From CAWCUK01 sp963798775 (GTDB lineage: Bacteria; Bacteroidota; Ignavibacteria; Ignavibacteriales; Ignavibacteriaceae): a DNA stretch of 64,000 nucleotides. Position 1 is the stretch's first letter. Each line of letters starts with the position of its first letter. The notes under the pieces were generated by a model that saw only the letters and a program-made list of their open reading frames with translations, was not told the DNA's origin and ran no database searches. Below, one piece after another: positions 26,489 to 35,559 of this stretch. The stretch covers positions 248,001 through 312,000 of the forward strand of contig CAWCUK010000001.1 of assembly GCA_963798775.1 (NCBI GenBank), given 5' to 3'. The position numbers were made by a program, and so were the translations under genes.

Positions 26489-29400
26489 TTGACTTCTGAG
26501 GAACTAACAGAAATAATTGAAGAAGCCAACGGACATTTGAAGAACGGCCGCGCTAGAATGGGTTTAACCGCCGCAAGAAAAGCATTCGAAGTTAACTCAA
26601 CCGATTATAAAGCAATTACCACTTTAGCTTGGGCGTTGCTGGAAAACGGAAAACCCGCGCAAACATTAGAACTTGCGGATTTAGCAATAAATTTAAGTGA
26701 AAAGGAAGCCAATGCCAGGCTTTATAGAGGTTTCCTTTTAGTGAGAATGGGAATATATGAAGGCGCGATTTCTGATATTGACTGGGCTATAGAAAATAAT
26801 ACCGATAATTTGGGATGGGCTTACCTGAATAAAGCTAGAGCTTTCGGTGGTCTTTTAAGATTTTTTGAAGGTCTTGAAGAAATTGAAAAGGCTATAAATT
26901 TAGATGAACAAAATGAAAAACTTCTTTTTGTTCGCGATCTTTTTAGAAAAGCTCTCGGCTCCGGCGATAAATTTTTTGGTGTATTTTTTAACAAGAAAAA
27001 AAATCTTTTAGAAGATGCTCAGATTGCTTTTAAGGCTAAAGAATTCTGGTTTACAATTTGGGCAGTTAAAAAAATTCTCTCTACCGAATCTTTAATTAAA
27101 GATCATCGTGCGGCTATGCTTCTCGAACTTGAAGCGTTATTATCAACTTACCAGATAAAACCCGCGCTGCAAAAAGCAGAAGCGCTTACCGAGGAATTTT
27201 ATAATGATGAACAATTTGACAGCATTTATAAAAGAATAAGAAGGTTCTATCAAGAAAATTTAAAAGAAGAATATGAGCCGGCCGCTGAACAAGTATTTCT
27301 TCCTAAGAGAATCGATTTTGTAGATTACGAAAATAAATTATTCAAAGTTCACAATGCTAAAATGTATGATCTGCTGGAAAATTTACATACCGGGAGAAGA
27401 ACTTATCTTAATGAATTTAATGAAGAAACTATAAGATATATTGGAATTGAAGTTGTATTCGAAAATCCTTTTTATGGAAATCAAAAAATTGATATTGAAT
27501 GCGCCGCAGTATGGTATCTTAATGAAAATGAAGTAGGCATACATAAATTTAATTTAGTTATTGAAAAAGATTGGAAGACCGTAGAATTTATCCAAAGCTG
27601 GGGAACTGATGCAAGCGGATTTTGGATAAAAGGACAAGGCAAAGTTGATATCTTTTTAGACGGACAAATTATCTGTTCCAGATATTTTATTATAGGCCAA
27701 ACTGAAGTTGTAAATTTTGAGACACCGCAAACAGAATATATTCAGGATGAACAGTTCGAAAAACCAAATACTGAACAGCCGAATAAAATTGAAGATTATC
27801 ATATTCAAGCGCTGGAAAAAGAGTCTCTCGACGAACTTTTGGAAAAGTTGGATTCTTTTATAGGGTTAGATAGTGTAAAACAATCAATGCGGGATTTTGT
27901 TGATTACCTGAACTTTCTAAATGAACGAAAAAAATTAGGGTTAAAAACGCAGGATAATTTAACTCCTCATTCTGTTTTTCTCGGAAATCCCGGAACCGGT
28001 AAAACTACAATCGCACGTTTACTAGGTAAAATATTCAAAGCAATGGGACTGCTTAAAAACGGGCATGTTATTGAAGTTGACCGATCCGGTTTAGTCGGAC
28101 AATATATTGGTGAAACAGCACAAAAAACTGAAAAAGTTATAACTGAGGCTATCGGAGGTTTACTTTTTATTGATGAAGCTTACACCCTTAAAAAGTCCGG
28201 AAACCAGCAAGATTTTGGGCAGGAGGCGATTGATAGAATTTTAAAAAGAATGGAAGATAAAAAAGATGAATTTATAGTTATTGCCGCCGGATATCCGGAA
28301 GAGATGAAAAATTTTATTACCTCTAATCCGGGAATAAAATCCAGATTTACTCATTTTTTTAATTTTGATGATTACACACCCGAACAATTAATTGAAATTT
28401 TTATACAAATGGCGCAGAAAGAAGAATACCAGATAACAGATGAATCGGTTGAGCTGCTGAAAAAAGAATTTACAAATCAATACCGGCTCCGGGATAGTTC
28501 ATTCGGAAACGCGCGTCTAGTTCGTAATTATTTTAACGAAGCTAAAATTCAATTAGGAAAACGGTTCTTAAAAATTCCCGAAGCCGAACGCAATAAAGCA
28601 GCGATGACAACAATTAGTTATTCTGATTTGAAAGCTGTTTTATCAACATCAAAAAGTAATAAAACAAAATTCGCGATTGACGAAGAGGCCTTAACAAAAG
28701 CGTTAAATCAACTGAATAATTTAACCGGTTTGACTTCGGTAAAAAAAGAAATAAACGAAATTGTTAAACTCGCGCGTCTATATATTGAGCAAGGCGAAGA
28801 TGTTCAAGAAAAATTTAATTCACACATAATTTTTACAGGAAACCCGGGAACAGGAAAAACAACCGTCGCTCGAATTTTCAGTGAATTATATTCCGCACTG
28901 GGAATACTTCCCAAAGGTCATCTAGTTGAGACCGGCAGAGATGGTTTGGTTGGAAGTTATATCGGACAAACAGCCGAAAAAACAAAAGCCGTTATTGATG
29001 AAGCAATTGGGGGAACTTTATTTATTGATGAGGCTTATTCACTAATAAAAAAAGGTGATGCGGGAAAATCAGATTTTGGTCAAGAAGCTATAAATACACT
29101 TTTAAAAAGAATGGAAGACGAGCGGGGAAAATTTATAGTAATTGCCGCCGGATATACTGAAGAAATGAGTGATTTTTTAAACAGTAATCCCGGTTTAAAT
29201 TCCCGCTTTACCATAAAATTACATTTTGAGGATTACTCCCCCGCTGAATTATTTAATATAACTAAAACTTCTTTTGAAAATTCCAATCATTTTATTGATG
29301 AGGAAGCGGAGGAAGAACTAAAAAAATACTTCAATCGGATTTACAGAGAAAGAAACAAATCATTCGGTAACGCAAGAGTTGTAAGAAATTTGGTTGATTC

Positions 29401-30370
29401 TTCATTAAAAAATCATCTTTTAAGATTAGCGGAGATTCCGCCGGAAGAACGCCATGAAGAACTTGTAAAAACCATTCTTCTTGAAGATATAAAAGATTTT
29501 ACCGCGCCAAAAAAAGAAAAAAAGATAATAACGATTGAAGGAGATCCGGAACTTTTAAAAAAATATCTGGATGAATTATCAGAATTATCCGGGTTGGATT
29601 CGGTAAAAAAATCTGTTGAAAAATTAGTAAGTAGCTTAAAAGTTGCTAAACTCCGCCAGCAGCGGGGGTTAAAAGTTATCCCTAAAAATCTGCATTCTGT
29701 TTTTTGGGGAAATCCCGGTACCGGCAAAACCACTATAGCAAGATTAATAAGTAAAATTTATAAAGAAATGGGAATACTTGAAAAAGGTCATTTAGTTGAA
29801 GTTGACAGAACTTCACTTGTGGCCGGATATCAAGGACAAACAGCGGTAAAAACCGAAGAAATAATTCAAAAGGCTATGGGCGGCACTTTATTTATTGATG
29901 AAGCATATACTCTTGCAAAAGGGGCAAATGATTTTGGGCAGGAAGCTATAGACACTCTGTTAAAGAGAATGGAAGATTATCAAAATAAGTTTATTGTTAT
30001 TGTTGCCGGCTATACAAATGAAATGAAAAAATTTATTGAAAGTAATCCCGGATTGCAATCTCGTTTTACAAACTATTTTGTTTTTGAAGATTATACTCCG
30101 CGGCAAATGCTGGAAATAGCGCTTGTACTTTCCAATAAAAACGGGTACAAATTAGATGAAGGCGCATGGCAGAGACTTCTGGATATTTTTACAAAACTCT
30201 ATAAAAAAAGAGATAAAAATTTTGGAAACGCGCGAACAGTAAAAAATATTCTTTATAAAGCAATCAGCAATCAAGAAGAGCGAATTGTAACTTTATACAA
30301 TTTAAAAGATGAAGATCTTGTTACTATCATTTTTGAAGATGTTGAAAAAATAGATTTGAATGAACTATAA
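26489..30370 (+). CDS. TPR protein with three CbxX/EccA-type AAA+ ATPase modules
   Basis: A 1,293-residue protein. Residues 1-160 are TPR-like helical repeats, and residues about 170-440 are unassigned. Three CbxX/CfqX-type AAA+ modules follow, with Walker A GNPGTGKT at about 499, 784 and 1074, Walker B FIDEAY at about 560, 846 and 1135, and a P(G)xxSRF arginine-finger motif in each. The start is TTG: GGAGAA lies eight bases upstream, an ATG nearby runs into a stop, and the next in-frame Met is residue 24. Relatives include CbbX (Rubisco activase) and EccA of type VII secretion, which has TPRs plus one AAA+. All three ATP sites look intact. The gene stands alone. Confidence 0.88.
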   Translation: MTSEELTEIIEEANGHLKNGRARMGLTAARKAFEVNSTDYKAITTLAWALLENGKPAQTLELADLAINLSEKEANARLYRGFLLVRMGIYEGAISDIDWAIENNTDNLGWAYLNKARAFGGLLRFFEGLEEIEKAINLDEQNEKLLFVRDLFRKALGSGDKFFGVFFNKKKNLLEDAQIAFKAKEFWFTIWAVKKILSTESLIKDHRAAMLLELEALLSTYQIKPALQKAEALTEEFYNDEQFDSIYKRIRRFYQENLKEEYEPAAEQVFLPKRIDFVDYENKLFKVHNAKMYDLLENLHTGRRTYLNEFNEETIRYIGIEVVFENPFYGNQKIDIECAAVWYLNENEVGIHKFNLVIEKDWKTVEFIQSWGTDASGFWIKGQGKVDIFLDGQIICSRYFIIGQTEVVNFETPQTEYIQDEQFEKPNTEQPNKIEDYHIQALEKESLDELLEKLDSFIGLDSVKQSMRDFVDYLNFLNERKKLGLKTQDNLTPHSVFLGNPGTGKTTIARLLGKIFKAMGLLKNGHVIEVDRSGLVGQYIGETAQKTEKVITEAIGGLLFIDEAYTLKKSGNQQDFGQEAIDRILKRMEDKKDEFIVIAAGYPEEMKNFITSNPGIKSRFTHFFNFDDYTPEQLIEIFIQMAQKEEYQITDESVELLKKEFTNQYRLRDSSFGNARLVRNYFNEAKIQLGKRFLKIPEAERNKAAMTTISYSDLKAVLSTSKSNKTKFAIDEEALTKALNQLNNLTGLTSVKKEINEIVKLARLYIEQGEDVQEKFNSHIIFTGNPGTGKTTVARIFSELYSALGILPKGHLVETGRDGLVGSYIGQTAEKTKAVIDEAIGGTLFIDEAYSLIKKGDAGKSDFGQEAINTLLKRMEDERGKFIVIAAGYTEEMSDFLNSNPGLNSRFTIKLHFEDYSPAELFNITKTSFENSNHFIDEEAEEELKKYFNRIYRERNKSFGNARVVRNLVDSSLKNHLLRLAEIPPEERHEELVKTILLEDIKDFTAPKKEKKIITIEGDPELLKKYLDELSELSGLDSVKKSVEKLVSSLKVAKLRQQRGLKVIPKNLHSVFWGNPGTGKTTIARLISKIYKEMGILEKGHLVEVDRTSLVAGYQGQTAVKTEEIIQKAMGGTLFIDEAYTLAKGANDFGQEAIDTLLKRMEDYQNKFIVIVAGYTNEMKKFIESNPGLQSRFTNYFVFEDYTPRQMLEIALVLSNKNGYKLDEGAWQRLLDIFTKLYKKRDKNFGNARTVKNILYKAISNQEERIVTLYNLKDEDLVTIIFEDVEKIDLNEL

Positions 30371-30376
30371 AAACAA

Positions 30377-30400
30377 CCCTCCCCTTTTTATAGAGGAGGG
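30377..30400 (-). terminator. Terminator of the 31.8 kb lipoprotein gene
   Basis: CCCTCC pairs with GGAGGG, with further pairing after one mismatch. On the minus strand a TTGTTTTT tail follows the hairpin. It lies between two converging genes, 57 bases past the minus-strand stop, and may also stop the plus-strand AAA+ transcript, although the plus side has no T run. Confidence 0.6.
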
Positions 30401-30456
30401 CTGCGGCTTGTTTGAGGGAACAACATCTGCAACAGAGCAAATGTGCAGCCATAAAT

Positions 30457-31779
30457 TTAGTAAATCATATTAAGCAAAGTTAAAAACTGAATCGCGATAT
30501 TTACCTGAACCTGATTTCCATTCGTAATATTCATCTTAACTTCATTTTTAACTTTTGTAAAAAAGCTGAAATACGCGTTTAACAAATCATCAATGCTATT
30601 TGCTGATTCAACCGAAGCTTCGAGATTTGCCTGCAGCAAAAGAACATTTCCATCAAGAGTTAAAATAATACTGCCGTAAATACCCAAAGAATTTTTTAAC
30701 TGGCCGAGTATTTTAGAATGATATTCATCGAAAGAATTTTTTATATCTGAAAAATCAGCAGAATTTTTAACTGAATTTATTAGATTCAAACCGGTTGACG
30801 CAGTTAAATTCATTTGGCTCTGATCAACATCTAATTCACTCATCTTCATCTGCATCGCGTAATTTATTGCACGTGCTCTTATTTCAGATATCTTTTTTAT
30901 TAATTCAAATTTTATTTCCGAATTAAATTCCGCGATTGCTTTAATGTAACTTCTGTAGGATATTTCAAAAACCTTGCAAAACACTTCGGCGGATAAACCG
31001 GTATTTATATAAGCGGTAACTACTGCTTGAAAATATTTTTCAAACGCTGTTTGTTTAGCCGATTCAGTTTCAGCAAAATATAAATCTCTTTCTAACAGAG
31101 CCTGTGCAGCTAATTTTAAATTTTTAATATTTTCCCATTCTTCAGAGGTACCGCCGATAGCAGAATTTATTATAGCTTTTGATTTAGCGGATTCTTCATT
31201 TTCAAAAGCTGTAATTATATTATCAACTAAATTATTATTTCCCGAAATTTCCGAAGCCGCCTTTACACTTATATAATTCGCTATATCAGGGTAAGAAACC
31301 TTTAAACCGTTAGTTCTGCTTTTTATAAATATTTCCGCTTCCGTAGTTGTCTCTTCGGTTAAAGGTTGAGAATAAACTGTTATCCCGGTTTTTACTTCTG
31401 AGGAAACAACGGCTTTCCATTTTTTATTATCTTTTACGGCAACAACAACTAAATTTGATTCTCCATCAACATCCGTTTCCACTGTAAATATTCCGTCCTT
31501 ATCAGTTTTGACTTCAAAAAGTGAAACTGTTACTGTACTGCCATCATTATTTATTCGTGATAAAGTTACGGCTGCTTCGTTTACCCCTATTTCTGATCCG
31601 GATTCTTTTGCCAATCCCGAACTCTCCACTACTCTGCCTTCTACTTTTGCTGTTTGTCCTCCGGCTTCCGTTGGGTTTTCTTTAACACAGCCATTCAATA
31701 AGAGCACAACCAAAACAAATCCTAATAGTAAATTGAATCGCTTTTTGTTTATTCTATAAAAAGTAGAAAATTTAAACAT
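30457..31779 (-). CDS. Lipoprotein with carboxypeptidase-regulatory-like domain
   Basis: A 440-residue lipoprotein with lipobox LNGC (Cys31). Residues about 40-130 look like a carboxypeptidase-regulatory-like beta domain (KVEGRVVES, AAVTLSR, TDKDGIFTVETD). The remaining 300 residues are mostly helical and unassigned. No family name can be given. A sigma-54-like promoter precedes it at 31823-31838. It is single, with its own terminator at 30377-30400. Confidence 0.75.
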   Translation of the reverse strand: MFKFSTFYRINKKRFNLLLGFVLVVLLLNGCVKENPTEAGGQTAKVEGRVVESSGLAKESGSEIGVNEAAVTLSRINNDGSTVTVSLFEVKTDKDGIFTVETDVDGESNLVVVAVKDNKKWKAVVSSEVKTGITVYSQPLTEETTTEAEIFIKSRTNGLKVSYPDIANYISVKAASEISGNNNLVDNIITAFENEESAKSKAIINSAIGGTSEEWENIKNLKLAAQALLERDLYFAETESAKQTAFEKYFQAVVTAYINTGLSAEVFCKVFEISYRSYIKAIAEFNSEIKFELIKKISEIRARAINYAMQMKMSELDVDQSQMNLTASTGLNLINSVKNSADFSDIKNSFDEYHSKILGQLKNSLGIYGSIILTLDGNVLLLQANLEASVESANSIDDLLNAYFSFFTKVKNEVKMNITNGNQVQVNIAIQFLTLLNMIY

Positions 31780-31822
31780 TAAAGCACCCTTCTTTATTTA
31801 GAAAATTTCTTTTTCAAAGAAG

Positions 31823-31838
31823 ACAACTTATATGCCAT
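31823..31838 (-). promoter_or_regulatory. Possible sigma-54 promoter
   Basis: On the minus strand TGGCAT, five bases, then TTGT: the spacing of the -24/-12 consensus (TGGCAC-N5-TTGC) is right, with two base changes. Predicted transcription would begin about 30 bases before the lipoprotein ATG. Confidence 0.4.
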
Positions 31839-31936
31839 TTATTAAAAGATGGAAAAGATTATGTTTTTAAGAATTTTCTATAAAGAGTATGATTTTGATC
31901 ATGCAATTTATTCGCAAACCGCAAAAATTTCGCTAC

Positions 31937-32767
31937 TTAAAAATTAAATATGTAGGATAATTGAAGACCGTTGGATGTATAATTAAAAGAAGGCAGATTT
32001 GTTAAAACCGAATCGGAGGTATTATTAGATAATAACAGCAAATCAATTTGTGAATATAGCCAAACCGCAGCAAATGCAAAATATGACGCACTTTTAAATT
32101 CATAAGCGGAATTAAAATTATTATATTTTGAAGATATTAAATTCTTATCAGTTTCGGCCAAATATTCTTTTTCTTTTCTATTACTTTTAATTGTAAAATA
32201 AATTGAAGAAGCTAAAGTTACTGCACTAAGCGAGGTTAGTAAAATTCCGCGAGCTTTTTCTCCCTTGTACAAATGTCCTAATCCCGGAAAAATTATAGAG
32301 CGAATTAAAGAATTGCGCAGCGATGAATTTCCTTGTGAATCCGGTACTAACCGAGTTATATAAACAGTATCTTTTTTAACCGAATCAAAATATTTTTGCC
32401 GTTCCAACAAGTGCTGTAAATAGTCCGCTTTTACCTCATCAAAGAACGAAACAATTTTAGGTGAGTTTCTCGCACGATCAAAATTAAAAGTGGAATCGAT
32501 TTTTAGAATTTCGATAAAACTATCTTTTGCTTCCGAATCATCGGCTAATGAAAAAAGAGAAATCCCTTTCATTCTGTAAATATCTATAAGATCTTCAGCA
32601 GAAAATAATGATTTATAATTTAGAAGACGATTAGCTTCAGTAATAACTTTTTCATACTCAAAAGATTCAAAATCTTCACGCAAAACATCAAGAGAATCTT
32701 TCTGCCGCTGGCCGAAACAGTTAAGAAAAAAAGAAAGGAATAAACAGCAAGTAAAAAATATTTTCAT
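31937..32767 (-). CDS. DUF5683-containing membrane protein
   Basis: A 276-residue protein with a signal peptide or anchor (1-19), a helical TPR-like segment (about 35-120), then a DUF5683-type region: LIRSIIFPGLGHLYKGEKARGI followed by two hydrophobic helices. The FPGLGHxYxGxxxxG motif is common to small membrane domains of unknown function in Bacteroidota. The ATG overlaps the stop of the kelch gene by one base (TAATG). It is the last gene of the signalling operon running from 38.05 kb. Confidence 0.7.
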   Translation of the reverse strand: MKIFFTCCLFLSFFLNCFGQRQKDSLDVLREDFESFEYEKVITEANRLLNYKSLFSAEDLIDIYRMKGISLFSLADDSEAKDSFIEILKIDSTFNFDRARNSPKIVSFFDEVKADYLQHLLERQKYFDSVKKDTVYITRLVPDSQGNSSLRNSLIRSIIFPGLGHLYKGEKARGILLTSLSAVTLASSIYFTIKSNRKEKEYLAETDKNLISSKYNNFNSAYEFKSASYFAFAAVWLYSQIDLLLLSNNTSDSVLTNLPSFNYTSNGLQLSYIFNF

Positions 32768-33981
32768 TATTTAAGATAAATCATTTTTTTTGATAAGGTT
32801 TGACTGCCGGTCTTCAGCCGGTAAATATATACGCCGGAAGATAAATTTAAATTTTGTTCAGCCGGATTAAAATCAATTTTATAATTCCCGGAATTCCTTT
32901 TGCCTTCCAGCAAGTTACAAACTTCATTTCCTAAAACATCATATATTTTTAAAGAAACAAAACTTCTTTTATTTAAAGAGAAATTTATTCTTGTAGAAGG
33001 ATTAAATGGATTTGGAAAATTATTTTCCAGCGAAAAACTTTGCGGCGCTATTTTTTTATCATTAACATCCGTAACTAATTGAAGCTTTTCTATCTGAGTA
33101 ACAGCATGACCGTTTGAACCTTTGCCGCCGAAAACATAAATTGAACCTTTATAACTTACTGCTAAAGGCTCGGATCGTCCTATATTTAAAAGTGGACCAT
33201 TGGATAAGGCCGACATTGGATTAAAAATTTCTACAGTAGAAAGAGCGGAATTAGTTTCATTAAATCCGCCGATAATATAAATTTTATTATCGAATTCAAC
33301 AGCTTCCGCTCCGGCACGGGGAGCGTTCAACTGCATTGATAAAGGGATAAACATTTTACTGTTAACATTATATTTGTAAATTAACCGATCAACGCCAATA
33401 AAAACTCCTCCGAACAAATAAATATCACTTCCAATAGCTGCCGCAATTTGATTGTCTGGAAATACTCCTGGGAAATAAAAATTATTTGTTTCAGAAATGG
33501 AATCGTTTAATAAATCAAACTTAACCATAAATTCTATTGTGGAAGAAGAAATTCCTCCGCCGAATAAATATAAATTATTTTCTACAATCGCGCCGGCCGG
33601 ATTCGATCTTTGAAAAGCATCATCATCGAACGAAATACTCTCTTTTGAATTTAGATCCCAGAATTCAATAGAATTATTATTTTGCCCGCCAACCACAATT
33701 ATTTTGTTATTATACAATCCCGCAAAAAAACCGAATCGGGGAGATTTAAGATTTGAAATAGTACGCCAGGATTTAGTTTGGGGGTTATATTCTTGAATTA
33801 AATCAACACCGGAATTATTAGTCTCGGAAAATCCGCCTAAAATATAAATAACCGAATCACCCGCTACTGCTTCACCGCCGTAAACTGGTTCGGGCATCTC
33901 ACCTACAACTTCCCAATTTTGCCCAAATACGCAAACAGCAGTTGTACAAAGAACAATTATAACAGTAAAAATTTTTTTCAT
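32767..33981 (-). CDS. Kelch-repeat protein with T9SS sorting domain
   Basis: A 404-residue secreted protein: signal peptide (1-20), a six-bladed kelch propeller (GG doublets in IYILGGF, IIVVGGQ, LYLFGGG, IYLFGGV, IYIIGGF, IYVFGGK) and a type A T9SS sorting domain (about 325-404; NNFPNPFNPSTRINFSL, LKIYDVLGNEV, SSGVYIYRL, final KKMIYLK). The cargo signal predicts surface display or release. It is placed 22 bp after a Ser/Thr kinase gene, which suggests a surface output or sensor for that operon (inference). Confidence 0.88.
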   Translation of the reverse strand: MKKIFTVIIVLCTTAVCVFGQNWEVVGEMPEPVYGGEAVAGDSVIYILGGFSETNNSGVDLIQEYNPQTKSWRTISNLKSPRFGFFAGLYNNKIIVVGGQNNNSIEFWDLNSKESISFDDDAFQRSNPAGAIVENNLYLFGGGISSSTIEFMVKFDLLNDSISETNNFYFPGVFPDNQIAAAIGSDIYLFGGVFIGVDRLIYKYNVNSKMFIPLSMQLNAPRAGAEAVEFDNKIYIIGGFNETNSALSTVEIFNPMSALSNGPLLNIGRSEPLAVSYKGSIYVFGGKGSNGHAVTQIEKLQLVTDVNDKKIAPQSFSLENNFPNPFNPSTRINFSLNKRSFVSLKIYDVLGNEVCNLLEGKRNSGNYKIDFNPAEQNLNLSSGVYIYRLKTGSQTLSKKMIYLK

Positions 33982-34003
33982 GCCAACAGATAAATATTAA
34001 AAA

Positions 34004-35557
34004 TTATTTTGATTTTGGAGCCTCAAAATTATAACTGATTGTAAGAGTTTTTTTTGCGGCCAATATTATTTTTTCTTCATGAACAGGATATTGTGGATTT
34101 TTAATTGTTAGCGTATGTTTTCCGGGAGCAAGAATTATTGCCCTTCTTAAAGGAGTTTGAGCTTTATAAACACCGTCAATATAAATTTCGCCCCACGGAT
34201 AAATATTACATTTTAAATAACCAACTACATCATTAAAATCAATTTTAATTGTATTTTGTTTGGCGGAAGTAATATTTATTCTCCTTTGATATGAGGGATA
34301 ATCCGGATGTGAAAGTTTTATTGTATGATAGCCGGGACTTAATTGAATCGATTTTTTCAACGGAGTTGTATCTACCATAATATCATCAATAGAAACTTCC
34401 GCCCATGGCAGTGCTTCCACAAAAAGAGTTCCCGGTTTTTTAACCGCGGTTATGCCGTTATTTTTATCGGGGTTATTTAAGGATAAACTTTCCGCCGGTT
34501 TTTCAATACCGGCCCCGGTCGGTATTTTTTGTTGGTTTCCTATAGGTTCAACCTGTTTTGTTTCTTTTCTATTTTTGAAGATATTATCGGAAACTGATTT
34601 AAATGCGTCTTTTGTCGGATTAAATTCACTTAGCCAAATGAAGAAAGCTAATATTAAAAAAACTAGCGGTACCAGCGTATAAATTAAAGTTTTTTTCAAA
34701 TTATACCGGCTGAAATTTTTTACAACCAAATTATATTCAGTAGCTTCAACACCCAGCATACTTAATAATTGTTTAGCTGAATCCGCCCTATTTTTAATGC
34801 TTTTACGAAGCATATTAAACATTACCGGTTGTATTTTTTCCGGGAATAAAGCAAGTTGTTCGGAAATTTCATTCTCGTTAAAATTTAATATTTTGTTTAT
34901 CGTAAGGCTTAAGTCTTCGCCCAAAAAAGGATTTTTGCCGGAAAATAACTCATAGCAGACAATTCCCGCAGAAAATAAATCCGTTTGCTGGTTAAGTTTT
35001 TCGCCGCGAATTTGTTCGGGTGACATATAGCTTGGCGTGCCTACAATAGATGATTTTTGTGTAATATTTATATCGTTTAAAACCAAAGCTAACCCGAAGT
35101 CAGCTATTTTTAATTTGTTTTGTGCATCTACTAAAATATTTTCCGGTTTAATATCTCTATGAATTATATTGTTTTGATGAGCGGCGTTAAGAGCCTTTAG
35201 CAATTGTATAACCAGATCAATTTTCTCATTCTCGTCTAGAAAATTTTTACTTATTATTTCTCTTAAATTTTCGCTCTCGAAATACTCGAAAGAAAGATAG
35301 AAGTAATTTTTATAAGTACCGAAATCTAAAACTTTAATAAGATTGGGATGATCAAGTTTGGCTAAAATTTTTGCTTCTCTTTTAAATCTCTCTAAAATTG
35401 TTTTATCGGGAAGATTTTTTGTATTTAAAGTTTTAAGTATAATTTTTTTGCCGAGATAAATATGCTTTGCGGCGTAAACGCCGGAATAATTATCTTTCTT
35501 AAAGCATTCAATGACTTCAAATTTTTCAAATAATATGTCGGTTGAAATATTATTCAT
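34004..35557 (-). CDS. Transmembrane Ser/Thr protein kinase with PEGA domains
   Basis: A 517-residue Hanks-type kinase. The cytoplasmic kinase domain (about 10-275) has all key motifs: GVYAAKH with the conserved Lys in IILKTLN, HRDIKPEN, DFGLAL and GTPSYMSPEQI. One membrane helix follows (about 312-330, LVPLVFLILAFFIWL), then two PEGA domains outside (VEALPWAEVSIDD and CNIYPWGEIYIDG). The ATG two bases after the stop of the sigma-54 activator is chosen, because GGAGAAG lies just before it; the longer frame would overlap that gene. PEGA tails probably bind envelope components (inference). Confidence 0.92.
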   Translation of the reverse strand: MNNISTDILFEKFEVIECFKKDNYSGVYAAKHIYLGKKIILKTLNTKNLPDKTILERFKREAKILAKLDHPNLIKVLDFGTYKNYFYLSFEYFESENLREIISKNFLDENEKIDLVIQLLKALNAAHQNNIIHRDIKPENILVDAQNKLKIADFGLALVLNDINITQKSSIVGTPSYMSPEQIRGEKLNQQTDLFSAGIVCYELFSGKNPFLGEDLSLTINKILNFNENEISEQLALFPEKIQPVMFNMLRKSIKNRADSAKQLLSMLGVEATEYNLVVKNFSRYNLKKTLIYTLVPLVFLILAFFIWLSEFNPTKDAFKSVSDNIFKNRKETKQVEPIGNQQKIPTGAGIEKPAESLSLNNPDKNNGITAVKKPGTLFVEALPWAEVSIDDIMVDTTPLKKSIQLSPGYHTIKLSHPDYPSYQRRINITSAKQNTIKIDFNDVVGYLKCNIYPWGEIYIDGVYKAQTPLRRAIILAPGKHTLTIKNPQYPVHEEKIILAAKKTLTISYNFEAPKSK

Positions 35558-35559
35558 CG

